Shown: positions 12,081-23,039 of the stretch, piece by piece
How positions within the stretch are numbered: the first letter of the stretch is position 1
Layout of the letters: each line of letters begins with the position of its first letter
Source of the DNA: Metaphire vulgaris
Taxonomy: Eukaryota > Annelida > Clitellata > Crassiclitellata > Megascolecidae
Reading direction: 5' to 3'
DNA: 64,000 nt
Assembly: GCA_018105865.1 (NCBI GenBank)
Contig: CM030841.1
Coordinates: forward strand, 8,035,229-8,099,228
Notes under the pieces: model-generated
Told to the model about the DNA's origin: nothing
Database searches by the model: none
The model's input: the letters and a program-made list of their open reading frames with translations, nothing else
Made by a program: the position numbers and the translations under genes

Positions 12081-12611
12081 CAGTGGCGGCTCCACCGGGG
12101 GTGCCTGGGGGGCCCGTGCCCCTATTGAGTGCCTGGACCCCCCAGTGGCCCCCCTGTTGGGACCCTATACTTAGTGCTACATACATTAAACAACAAATGG
12201 TTGGCCCCCATGATTAGAAGTTGCCACCCCAACGGCCCCCACTTGCCAAATCCTAGAGCCAGTGGCGTAACTAGGGGAGGCGGGGGGCACTTTGTTGACA
12301 GCCCCCCGGGCCCCGGGCAGGGGGCCCCCGAAGAGGGTCTAAGCTAGGGTTAGGTTAGGGTTAACCCTAACTTAAAGTTAATCCTAACCCTAGAAATGAT
12401 GTGGTGAGGACCTTTTTTTGCTTGTCAGCCTAATGTCAGGGTTAAAAAAGTGGAGACTGGAGATGAGATAACATTTTTTTTGCTTGTCAGGTTAAAAAGG
12501 TGAGATGATAACGTTTTTTTGCTCGTCAGCTCGAAACTCTGGGGCCCCGATGTAAAAGTTGCCCCCGGGCCCCCAAAAGTCACGCTACGCCACTGCCTAG
12601 AGCCGCCACTG
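12081..12611. mobile_element. CAGTGGCGGCTCC MITE split by an inner element
   Basis: The outer ends are CAGTGGCGGCTCCACC and GAGCCGCCACTG. They are flanked by tacgcaag (12073-12080) and tacgcgag (12612-12619), a 7/8 duplication. Another transposon occupies 12260-12595. The uninterrupted sister copy at 17133-17312 shows what the sequence looked like before the inner insertion. Confidence 0.9.
12260..12595. mobile_element. Inner CAGTGGCGTAAC hAT-type MITE
   Basis: It starts CAGTGGCGTAACTAGG and ends CACGCTACGCCACTG. Both flanks carry the exact 8-bp duplication cctagagc (12252-12259 and 12596-12603), which is single in the sister copy. It holds three copies of the TTTTTGCTTGTCAG motif (about 12413-12530, one with C in place of T) and a short palindromic telomere-like run, GGTTAGGGTTAACCCTAAC, near 12355. 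Confidence 0.94.
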
Positions 12612-12619
12612 TACGCGAG

Positions 12620-13607
12620 ACAAATTTTGAGAGCTTCCATCCTACTCACACAGTAGGTACAGGCCGGTCACTCGGTTACTAAATTAACCGAAAAGAGCAA
12701 CGCACAGACAGTAAGACAAAATTTCAATTACATGTAATTTTAAAGCCGTTTATCTACATCACTACAGAATTCTACTCTATTCTACTCGCATCGTCATAAC
12801 CACGGAGGGCCATCCCCCAAATTCTGGCTGAATCTGTTGTGGGATTTACGCAAAACAGTTGAGAAATTTGAGGATGGGGTGGCGGTAGCTAGCATGATCG
12901 ACCAGAATGTGCCAAGAACTCCTTGATGAGGTTTTTTGCTTGTAGACTGTTATCTTTAAAATGGCAATGTGCCCCATATTCTGGAGCCCAGTCCTTGCCT
13001 CTGATTTGACAGCGTAAAAACAACAATTAAAGATTATAATTAAAGCTTATTGGTTAATGTGGAAAGGCTCATGACTTTCTTCAAAGACACCAGTCAGATG
13101 CCGGTTTCCCATAATTATATCTAGATCAAAGACTTAGCAACAGCAATAGCAGAAGTTTCAAATCATATAATGCATGAAGCATAAATTGAATACGGTATTT
13201 TAAATACAATTATTCTGATTCTAAATTTTAGTGAACAAGTCATTACTCATCATTTTAATCATCATTTTAATTTTTATCACCAAATATTTACTGTGAAAAA
13301 TAACATCATCAAAACAACATAGAATTCACTATGGAAACAATATACTGTGGAGTATCTAAAAACAACAATGGATCTACACAAGGAAGTAAAACATTTCAAT
13401 GTAATTTCATTTTCAAAACATCAGAAATTATTATAAATTTATGTCCAACAAAAGTGGTACAACAAACCTAAGATCACAAATTTGATAAAGATATCACTTC
13501 CCTATTTAAATTTCCATAAATGTTTCATGAAATCCTATCACAATGAGCTAGGCATGAAAGGCTGTAGCTTCTTTGGAGCATCACTAAAATATTTTAATAG
13601 GTATTTG
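12620..13607. other. Intergenic sequence downstream of VTA1
   Basis: No gene is visible. There is a TTTTTTGCTTGTAG motif near 12934, and the reverse complement of an ATTAAA polyadenylation signal occurs about 13252-13276, some 330-360 bp past the VTA1 stop. Confidence 0.4.
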
Positions 13608-16600
13608 CTATTCACGTCCGTTTATGAGGAGATTAAGAGCCTTGGTAAGATTTTCAATTGCCGTTTTGGCATCTTCATACTGAAGGGCACTGCTAGCAAA
13701 CCTACAGTACTTCATAGCCTTTGCATAGTCTTCTGGTTTCAGAACAACAGCTCCACCAGCCTGCGGAACCTTTTGAATACAAGCGCCGGCAGTGATCAAA
13801 GGCTGTGGCTGTTCTTCCGCAGAGAATACTACCGTAGGAGCGGAAAAAACATAGGTTGGATGGTTGGCAGACACAGAAGAAGATGGCTGACTGTTGGGAA
13901 AATCTGAAGTCTGACTGGCTGGCATAACGGTCAGCTCAGAGGGTTCTGGCTGTGACTGATTGGCAAATGGATCTGAAAAATATGTGGCTCAACCCTTTCA
14001 GTAAAAGAAACTAGTTAAAGAAATCAATAACTGATAATTAACAAAAATATTAGAACAGAGAAAGAAAGCAAAGCAGACAGTCAGAAAGAAATACAAGCAG
14101 CACTGATGTAGCATTCTGCACAGTTTTCAATTTACAATTGCATTTAAGTCTTGACAGCGAAACTGCAAGACATGAGCAAATGTTCAGAAAACAAAAGAAT
14201 CCGATCATAAAAATTGTCAATCATTTACCAGTACACACATACTATATGTATCATCCAGTTTTGCAAAATCACAAGGACATAGTAGTCAAAATATCTTACA
14301 CGAATGCACTCTATTCAATAGCATACGAAGATGCCCTGGGCATTATGATAGTGGTGCTATAGAAATTGGTTGGTTGATTGATTGATTGATGTATTATATT
14401 GCATAAGCCTAAGATGAAGTGACCTTAGTGCTCTTCATTAACAAAATTCACATGAAAAACAGAATGCTGCCGGCCAAGATGTTGTTATATCAAATATTTA
14501 TCAAAATAAGAAACGTTGTCACCTTCACATTCCCCTGATTCTATTTTGAGATCTTCTCCAAAGTCGTCTGTCTCATCTATGAGAGGTCCAGGGTGTGGAG
14601 TCTCACCAGTTTTCAAGCAGTTGTGTATGTATGCAGCTTTCCATTTTGCATATTTACGATTTCTCTCAAGCTATGCACACAAGCATGAAACATTCCTATA
14701 CTAAGTGACATATGTCATAGACAATAAAATGTTGCAAACATGTTATAATGATGCAGATAGATGTTGGCATTTTGAAGACACAACATAATGTAAAGAGAAT
14801 TATTTGTATAACGCTTCCAATAAATATCTATTCTAAGATGCTTCTGATATAGGAATTATATGGCACAGAAATGTGATTTTAAATGTTTTAAAGATCTTTT
14901 AGAAACAGTTATGCAGGGTAAATGTAGAGTCGATTTATTCCAAATGGACAGTGTAAAGATCAAAAGATTTGATGAGTAAAAAGTTTGTCCTGTAAGATGA
15001 ATAATGCTGTGATCAAAAGTGGAGACCAAATGGATTGCAGATGAGCAGACTGAAGTAAATTTAAGAAGAAACTGTTTATCTTCAAGTTCTGTTGCTGCAA
15101 AGAACCATTTATTTGCACTCAATGTGGTGACAGAATGGAACTGGCAGCCATAACCAACAAAGAGGGCTGCAGCATTCAACACTGACTGAAGCTGCAATGA
15201 CTGAGTCCTAGCTAATCTAAACCAAAGTGCATCACAATAGACCGGATGAAACCAACACACGCTTAGACAGAAACACTGACTCAGTGCGGAATTTATTTAT
15301 GAGCGTCCAGATGCAATAAGGTAGGTCGAACCCTGGAGGTCAGATAGTTGGGTCAGGCATTAAGGCCTTATTGACCACCGCGGCCGATCACCAGGATTGT
15401 CTGAGTAGTGTCCAGCCAAAGTGGATGTCTCTTGATGGAAGGTGAGCCTTTGGGTGATGGAAAACGTTGGAACAATGGTCATTCATAGTGCAGTTGAAAA
15501 TACAAATAAAACTAATGTCAGACCTGAGGTCTCAAACTCAAATTATTCTGAAGGTCAATTGAGGACCTGTAAAGTAACCTGAAGACAGCATCACTGGAAC
15601 TTTTTACAGTGATAAAAGTCAATAAAAAGACAATTATATAATAAGAACATAGGGCTTTACAAATTTTATTCCATCCATCTGTTAAATCTGTATTAATGAA
15701 AGACTATGAATAAATAAGTAGGAACATTTTATGGTAAAGATGACGCCAACTTTAAGTGGTGCGAGAGAAAAAAGGTAAGAGCTCAGTGCTCACAATATCA
15801 AATTGCTTTGCAGGTCACAAAGAATGCCTTCAAGGGTCCTAGCCACTGCTTAGCTACCTTTGACAAGTTGTTCATCCGTAACTCCCCCTGTGAGGAAAGC
15901 AACAAGAAACCACCGCACTTATCTCACTTCTCAGCGGCTTAAAAGCCAACCTGGACCTGACATATAGGGCAGGGAACTAATAATAATCATCAACAGGATG
16001 CAGATGTTTCCAGGTTCATTGCAGCATTTTTTAAGATAGTGAAAATACATCATCAGAATCTCTCAAGCTAGTATTACTGAAGTTGACCAACAATGAACTG
16101 TGAATTTGGGTCTTGCATATCATATATAGTCATTAAACTATGTCCACAGTATTAATAAAAGGGTTCTAGAATCAACCACTACACCTACCGGGTACTTCTT
16201 TTACTTACATGATAGAGGACTAATCAGAAATAATATTCAAAGCAACTCACATCTTCCTGCAGCTCACCAAAATTAGTCAAGACATCAAACAACATTCCAG
16301 CAGTGTAAAATGTTTTAACAACATTTCTACAAAGAAGAGGCAAAGAAATCACAACAAGCATTATACCAAACTGTAGGTTATCCAACTATTGACATTTCAA
16401 GTATCTTAAAGGTGTTTTAAAGTGAAAAACAAAATGCACAATGTAATGTCAGAGCCATATCTAAAACATAAATTGATGCAGCAAGCAAGTAGAAACAGAC
16501 AGTTAAAGAGTATTACCATCAGGTTTTTTAAAATTAGTCAGCTCAGAAAAATGTTTTAATTTTTAAAATGCTTGTAGCAAAACAGGAGTGAAATCCTATC

Positions 16601-17957
16601 TTAAAATGACAAATATATTTTTCTGTCAAATTATACAGCATGCTATATTCATGTTACATATTAATATGCAACTTGCTTTCCAAAATGGCTGGCTCTATCT
16701 TCTGTGTCTGCGTAGTGAAAGAGTTTCATAGTATAGGTCTTCATGTGGGCCTGTCCTTCCACCTCACTCTGTATAGCATGCACATCCTTCATTTGCTTCT
16801 TTGTCTAAAAACAGAATTTCTTCATAAAATACAAAGTAATGCAAAGCAAGATTATTAAAAGTAAAAAATAAAGTTAATTTGATTTAGCACCACTTGCTTG
16901 CTGAAATGCAAAAATATGCTTAGTAATGTAAATACCGGTAACTAAACAATTATGTAATAAAGGATACTCAATTCTAGCATCTTTTGTTAACACTGTTAAT
17001 AAGTATGATCATAATGGTGATACAAAGTCAGGCAAACAAACAAAACATAATATTTTGAGATAAAACACTTCATCATGAGTTCCACTATGTTAAATCATAA
17101 AGGTGAATTACATTAATTGTGCATGCGCTTCGCAGTGGCGGCTCCACCGGGGGGGCCGGGGGGCCCGTGCCCCCCTATTGAGTGCCTGGCCTCCCCAGTT
17201 GGGACCCTATACTTAATGCTACATACATTAAACAACAAATGGTTGGCCCCCCATGATTAGAAGTTGCCACCCCAACGGCCCCCCCACTTGCCAAATCCTA
17301 GAGCCGCCACTGGCGCTTTGGCATGTGGGCACTGTTGCAAACTGTTGCGAACATGAAATGATGGTCCAGAAGTTATAAATTCTTATAACGATTACATGAC
17401 TACTTACCTGCTCTAACAGGTCCATCAGTGCTGCGAGAAAATTTCGACAATCTGGAGACTTTCTGTCAATCTCCATGGCCTTTTGCATTGCAAAAATCCT
17501 ACCTACAATACATAAACTGCTTCAACAAGTAGCAACACATCACTCCTTTTTGTAGTGGAATCAAAATTACGGTATACATGATTTATATCAAGCCAAAATA
17601 AAACTGACGGCGGATCATATTCATTCACCAAAGCTCAACCCTTTTGTAAGAGGAAATCGAATTATTTAACTAATTTCAGTGGCATGCGTGAATTTCATAT
17701 TTAATACGACCAGCGCAACATAAATTGGAATTAAAACAGTTACAGAGCTACTAATAATATTATAACGACTTTACAAATGTGAAAAAGCAAACATAATGAT
17801 AACAAACTATGCAAAAATTAATCGGCGATTGAGAGAGAAAGTAAAGCTGACAGTAGTAGGCGACGACTGGGTCCCTTTTGTCATGTTCAACAGCCGTCTT
17901 CAAGTAATGCTGGATCGGTTTAAACCGCAACGGCGTCGACGGCAACGGATCCGCCAT
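13608..17957 (-). CDS. VTA1: VTA1 (LIP5), ESCRT-III/VPS4 regulator, six exons
   Basis: Six exons join in frame to 918 nt, 305 residues plus stop; human VTA1 is about 307. Exons, in order of translation: 17852-17957, 17408-17502, 16677-16804, 16251-16326, 14523-14670 and 13608-13972. VTA1 binds ESCRT-III subunits through N-terminal MIT repeats and stimulates the VPS4 ATPase through its C-terminal domain, at endosomes and other membrane-scission sites. Family marks include EHDKRDPVVAYYC (residues about 24-36), KLFHYADTEDRA in exon 3, RKYAKWKAAYIHNCLKTGET in exon 5, and the VPS4-binding end SALQYEDAKTAIENLTKALN. Intron phases close exactly at every join. The third intron begins GCAAGT rather than GT. 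Intron 2 holds a MITE and intron 5 a SINE-like tail. The linker before the C-terminal domain is Ser/Pro/Gln-rich, as in the family. Orthology is secure; only the donor ending exon 1 (T/GTCAGC) is weak in sequence. Confidence 0.96.
14345..14394 (+). repeat. SINE/LINE 3' tail with (TTGA)n
   Basis: The words ggtgctatagaaattgg run into ttgattgattgattgatg. This resembles the end of the CR1/L2-like fragment at 47976-47996 (aaagcgctatagaaattaa). It lies in VTA1 intron 5. Confidence 0.5.
17133..17312. mobile_element. CAGTGGCGGCTCC MITE, uninterrupted copy
   Basis: The 180-bp element has ends CAGTGGCGGCTCCACC and GAGCCGCCACTG, flanked by gcgcttcg and gcgctttg (7/8). It lies in VTA1 intron 2 and carries a single cctagagc where the copy at 12081-12611 has the inner insertion. 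Confidence 0.92.
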
Positions 17958-18333
17958 CGTTCAAATAAAGGCGTTCAAGCCATAGACTCTAATATCAAAA
18001 TAATGAATCTATGGTTGAAACAGAAGAAACAGCATAGCGTTATCAGAGAGTCTACTCCCTGGCGTAATCAGCCGCAAATCCCGCAATGTATCATTATTGT
18101 TATTTAAAAGATATAACTTAACTTAGCATGATTTTAAGTGGCTTAGGAAGCATTACTGCCTGTGTGAAAGCCACTAGGGGCGCTAACGGGGCTTGAATCC
18201 ACTCCGTCAGCCTGCTGGTCCAGCGCGTAACCAGGGAGTCTGTAACTGGCGTAAGTTCGTAACGGTCCCGTAGGGCCGTAACCCACTCTGTCATCTTCCG
18301 CCCCGTATAGCGCTATGGTTAATTATTAACCAA
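17958..18333. other. VTA1 upstream region
   Basis: It should contain the VTA1 promoter and leader for transcription leftward. No TATA box or other gene was recognised. A GC-rich segment at 18175-18300 looked loosely tRNA-like but does not fold into a full tRNA. Confidence 0.3.
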
Positions 18334-18341
18334 TCAATCAG

Positions 18342-18723
18342 TAGAGCTGTTACGGTTTCACCTCGTGCAATTTCGGTCGGTTTCGGTTCAGTTTTAACCG
18401 AAAAACCGCGGTTTCGGTTCGGTTCGGTTTTTTGAACATCACTAGAATGCACAGCTTTTAAGCGTTAAAAATAGAGAAAGCGTCGTTTTGTGTAATGTCT
18501 ATGATGAGTCAGCAGCATGGCCTATGAGAAAGTGATGTAAATTTTATGTAGATTTATTTTTATGTAGCAATTATTGGCAATTGTATTAACTGAGAAGAGA
18601 AGATGACTTAAAGTCGCACATAATCATGCATTGCATTTGCTATTCTCTACGAAAAATAACCGTCCAAATTTGCATGGTCAAACCCGCGGTTTCGGTTCGG
18701 TTCGGTTAACCGTAACAGCACTA
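18342..18723. mobile_element. hAT-like MITE, TAGAGCTGTTACGG family
   Basis: The ends TAGAGCTGTTACGGTTTCACC and GGTTAACCGTAACAGCACTA are inverted, and an exact 8-bp duplication tcaatcag flanks them (18334-18341 and 18724-18731). Subterminal arrays of TTTCGGTTCGGTT words face each other. It shares its whole end region with the degraded copy at 2317-2419. Confidence 0.9.
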
Positions 18724-18897
18724 TCAATCAGTTGGGTTTTGGGAAGTATTGTGATCTGCAAACTTTATGGTAATAGAAAGATGTTCGCTTCGCTCGCAGT
18801 CGCAGTGCAGGATAATACTAAAACCCAATCATTGAATTCATGCTGCCGAACAACGTTTCAATGATGTACATAGGCCACGTAGCCAAGCTCTGATGCT

Positions 18898-19112
18898 GCA
18901 ACGTACGCTTCGTCAAACGCTTCGCGTGGCCGTTCGCTTCGTGTGGCCGTTCGCTTCGCGTGGCCGCTCGCTTCGCGTCGCCGTACGCTTCGCGAGTTGC
19001 ACACACTATGACGCAGCAACGTACGCTTCGTGAAACGCTTCGCGTGGCCATTCGCTTCGCGTCGCCGTTCGCTTCGCGTCGCCGTTCGCTTCGCGTCGCC
19101 GTTCGCTTCGCG
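18898..19112. repeat. GC-rich minisatellite, CGTTCGCTTCGCGT unit
   Basis: About a dozen units of roughly 18 bp (cgttcgcttcgcgtsgc) form two blocks around a short different segment (18994-19020). Sharp GC contrast with the flanks. It is open in several frames but not credible as a gene. Confidence 0.85.
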
Positions 19113-19127
19113 AAGCTTAAGGTTCCA

Positions 19128-19258
19128 GAACGACCAATCAGAACGCTCACCCAGCCAACCAATCAGAACGCTTGAAGGTAACGAATGAGAACGTCACACA
19201 GCCAACCAATCAGAACGCTCACACAGCCAACCAATGAGAACGCTTGAAGGTAACAGAC
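19128..19258. repeat. Short tandem array with repeated CCAAT words
   Basis: Units of roughly 25 bp containing aaccaatcagaacgctcac repeat four to five times, giving a close series of CCAAT sequences. The edge words (caaggatcttaatattatag near 19268) recur inverted at 46618-46665, so the array seems to belong to a dispersed element. Promoter activity is unproven. Confidence 0.7.
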
Positions 19259-19890
19259 ATACAGAGCAAGGATCTTAATATTATAGATTAGATTAAAATC
19301 GTGAGCTATGGCAGTGTGCTGATCATATAAATCAATCAAGCAGGCAAGCAATAAACTTCTATGGCGCCACTTTAATAATGTACAGATATCATCGGCTGAT
19401 GACAGTGATGAGCCGATGGGGTACCACATCCAACCCGAATTAAAGCTGGGTAAAGCCTGGAAGGTCAGTCAGATCGGCTGTGAAGCAATCTAAGCTAGGC
19501 GGATAGGCCCAGCCCAATAGGTGCGCATAAAGACTAGATCTAAACATCATAGGCTTTTAGGCCTATACAGTGTCAATTCTGAACATTATAATATTATTTT
19601 ATAAATCAAATCTACAGATTCTTAGAAAACCGTTTACATATAATTTCTTCGACAATTGGTGGATCTTCCTAGGAATTCATTGCATCCACTCACCAAGAGT
19701 TTTTGGAACCACCACTGATTGATGTAAACCGCTAAAATAGAAGACAACAGAAAACTTTAGACGTTAGGCTGATCAATATTTAAATATCGCTCTAAGCCGG
19801 TGAAAATGTTATGCTCGAAAATTATATTTGCAACTTCTTTATCTTTGTATCTATCTTTGTATCCTCTCTATGACTTTGTCTTCTTTTGTT

Positions 19891-20026
19891 CAGGGGTGTA
19901 GCCATGACTTCGATTTTTTTTTTGGGGGGGGGTATAAAAATTAACTATAAACCATATAAACTGCATATAACCACATATAACCACATATAAATCACATAAA
20001 AACTTTAAGGTAGACTGATTTTGGGG

Positions 20027-20081
<55 letters not shown>

Positions 20082-20106
20082 CACCCCCATCTCTCTATGC
20101 CCCCTG
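19891..20106. mobile_element. Short hAT-like element with TA microsatellite
   Basis: It starts CAGGGGTGTAGCCATGAC and ends GCCCCCTG. The exact 8-bp duplication cttttgtt flanks it (19883-19890 and 20107-20114). The core is (TA)n at about 20027-20082. Confidence 0.85.
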
Positions 20107-20114
20107 CTTTTGTT

Positions 20115-20696
20115 CTTTGCCAAATCCAATAATCGTGACATGGCTCAAGTGTAACTTATGATGGACTAGGCCCCTATTTATGGGTAGTATAAAGATCGGA
20201 ATTTGGGTTCAACTGTTATGACAAGATTTTGGCTCTATTCGTTATAGACTCGTCTTTCAGAGTAAACTTAAGCTCTAAGATTTAAGACATAGTCGGAGAA
20301 TGTCGAATCGTGCAGTTCTATTGTAGTTTGACCAAATCAGACAAGTTTCTAGTCTAGACGGTTGGAATTTTTAATCCGCTGTATTAAAAATTTTAATAAA
20401 GCAGCAGAGAATCACGAATTTTGTTTCGAATTCCAAAAATTTAGAATCGGTTTACAGGTGTCTCGAGCACCGTGTCTCGAGCACCGACAGGAGAAGATAT
20501 GACGAAATCGAATATTGTGCAGAGGTTCGCGTCTGTTATTATTGAGTATCGTCTGTCAAGTATTACACTCAATGGGGCAAGGTTTCCATTTCATCCCGGC
20601 TGTAGACGCTGGTTAATTCCGGGTCCAGGATTGAACATTCGGTAGTCGAAGACCGGGTAAAAATTTCGTTTTGTCTCCGTTTTCTTTTGTCTAACC
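20115..20696. other. Non-coding interval
   Basis: Nothing recognisable. A direct repeat, tgtctcgagcaccg, occurs twice at about 20458-20488. Confidence 0.4.
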
Positions 20697-20758
20697 CAGG
20701 GGTGTCAAGACATTTTTGGGCGGTGGGCCAAATGACACGTCTCCCATGTCCTTGCGGG

Positions 20759-20926
20759 CAGGGTTTATTCTAGGCCGTTTCCGGGGAAAAATTGCGCTTT
20801 TTCCCCTCCGGAGATTTCAATTTCCCCCGGAAATTTTGGCATACTACATCAACTAACAACAGCCACATAGCTGACTTCCCCCGGCTTTCTCAGTTCCCCC
20901 GGTCCAGGAGTCTAGATTAAACACTG
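20759..20926. mobile_element. CAGTGTTTAWTCTAG-family MITE
   Basis: The ends CAGGGTTTATTCTAGGCCG and GTCTAGATTAAACACTG are inverted. The 8-bp duplication cttgcggg flanks it (20751-20758 and 20927-20934). Related copies: 21238-21432, 36806-37164, 49290-49482, 54385-54578 and 63412-63702. Confidence 0.88.
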
Positions 20927-21237
20927 CTTGCGGGTGGCGGGCCAAATGCAAAAATGCTTGGCAATGTTATATTCCAAAACCTGAGCTATCTAAAAACTTA
21001 AGTAAAATGACGAAAACATGAAAGGCCATTCAATCATTACATTATTTAGGCCTACGTTGGTTACAACCTATTGTTGTAAACTTGTAACTATGACAAACCG
21101 TATTCTAGTCATGTCTAACAGAAACAGTTAAATTTCAAACTCTGCTAATGGCGAAGAACTGAAGATAAATTTGAAAACATATAAAGTTAGATGACTGTCG
21201 ATGTAGATGTGGAAGCTGATGAGACGTGACCACTGAC

Positions 21238-21432
21238 CAGTGTTTAATCTAGGCCGTTTCCGAGGGGGGGGGGCAATTGTCCTTTCCTGCTGAAATTTCA
21301 AATTCCCCCCGGAAATGTTGGCATACTACAGGACTAACAGCAGCACCCTAGCAGAATTCCCCCCGGCTTTGTCAGTTTTCCCCCGGCTTTGTCAGTCCCC
21401 CCCCGGTGTCCAGGAGTCTAGATTAAACACTG
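21238..21432. mobile_element. CAGTGTTTAATCTAG-family MITE
   Basis: The ends CAGTGTTTAATCTAGGCCG and GAGTCTAGATTAAACACTG are inverted, with G- and C-homopolymer-rich subtermini. The left edge reads CACTGACCAGTG, a small duplication that blurs the target site (gacgtgac and ggcgtgac, 7/8). Confidence 0.82.
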
Positions 21433-23039
21433 GGCGTGACATTGTTTATTTTTTGACTAGTTTAGCAATGTCGGGTTTTAAATCTGCAGCCAAAGCTACT
21501 CGCGAATTTTCTGAGGGTTTTACTAATCAACGCAAGTATGCTAGGCGAGTATATAGGCCTAACGGTAGTAATCTCCCGCTGTTGATGTAGCGCGTCGATT
21601 TACTGGTTCAGTCAACATCACCAACGAATCTCAAAGCAAAAAAAAGATTTATACTCTTCCATTTATCATGCCAGCAAAACACAGGATCTACGATTCTACA
21701 TCAAAGCAATTTTTAAAACCAAAAAAGATTGTACATCAAACCAATTTCTCAAACCAAACAAGATTTTTACATCAAACAAATTTCACGCACAAACTTTTAA
21801 CAAAAATTTAAAAAACGCATATTTGCGCCGGCCAAATAAAATCAGCCCGCGAGCCAAACCAAGGTTTTTATACCCCTGATATTCAAACGTCTGAGTCTGC
21901 ACACAACCATACTACTGTCTTTGGATCTAGTCTGTCAGTTGGCATCAGGCCCGTAACGACGGGGGCTGTATATCGGTATATATGTTAACGTTCATAAACT
22001 AGACTTAAGTCACGCTCGAGGAGAAGGGATCTAAGAAAGTGTAACCGTTTGCTACAGGGGAGGGGTAAAGATCACACGTAGGGCCTAGGCCTAACGTCAG
22101 GCTTTCCGTACATATAAAGCCTGAAATATGCGATGCTATTATTTTTGCATTCTCTTCTGATGTATGTATTCTCACAGAAGATGTCACTGGTGTATAGTAA
22201 TTATGCAGTATTATGCTAGTTACTGCAGGGCCGGTGTCGTATAAAATTATTTCCCCCATAAAGTTATTTCCTGGTCAAGATTTGATTGGTCGGCAGATAG
22301 CCTGTCAATCAAAATTAGAACCGCCCTCCCATAGCAACGACAACTATAATTTTATTACCTCCTTGGGAATTCTTTGCAGGCAACCAATGGCAGTGCTTGA
22401 AGCAATTATATGGGTGGAGCCATGAGGCATAACACATACGCAAATCTCATGCATATACACAAGTTCATAAATATTCATTACCTATAACCACGGCGATTGG
22501 CTGCCAATGACAGTCAATCACAGTCGTCCTATTCATCATTTGTTTTTCGAATGCGGTCAATCGCGATTTTGACAAAGTAGTTTCAAGTTTGCATTTGACA
22601 AAGTAGCTTCAAGTTTACATTTAATGAGATTGAAATTGCAATAATCACTTGGTGTTAAATGTTGTATTACGCTCACTGTTATATTGTTCTGCAGTGGTTT
22701 TTTGTTACTCATCCTCGTACTGTACATTCATTGGTTTGTCAATAAACTTCTACGGTGCCACAATCATATCAGTGGTTTACACACAGGTTTGCCTAGCCTC
22801 AGAAACCACTTAAAATCACATTATTATTATCATAATGCCCAGGGCTTCAGCCGATGGCGCACAAAACCTAAATTGAAGAAGAGCCAGGTCAATTAATTAC
22901 GGTGTCTGTAAAAAGTAGAAAAGTTGCATTATCCATTGAGGAAAAATATACTTTATGGGCGCCTGAACTGTATATATAATTGTTTAGCGATACCAGATCA
23001 GTTGGAAAGATTTTAAGGACTAAACTTTCCTAATTATCT

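Larger units (their letters stand above)
20697..21878. mobile_element. hAT remnant (CAGGGGTGTCAAG) hosting two smaller elements
   Basis: The left end CAGGGGTGTCAAGAC and right end GGTTTTTATACCCCTG look like opposite hAT termini, with GGGCCAAAT words near each end. No target duplication survives. Inside are two CAGTGTTTAATCTAG-type elements: 20759-20926, with exact duplication cttgcggg on both sides, and 21238-21432. No transposase frame remains. Confidence 0.6.

Noticed and set aside
15280..15500. Possible exon in VTA1 intron 4
   Set aside because: No frame continues the VTA1 family sequence, and exons 4 and 5 already join in phase.
17760..17851. Continuation of VTA1 exon 1 past YYC
   Set aside because: It reads plausible residues by chance, but family sequence and phase require a splice after TACTACT at 17852 to reach exon 2.
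18175..18300. tRNA gene
   Set aside because: Has a T-arm-like word but no complete cloverleaf or proper A box.
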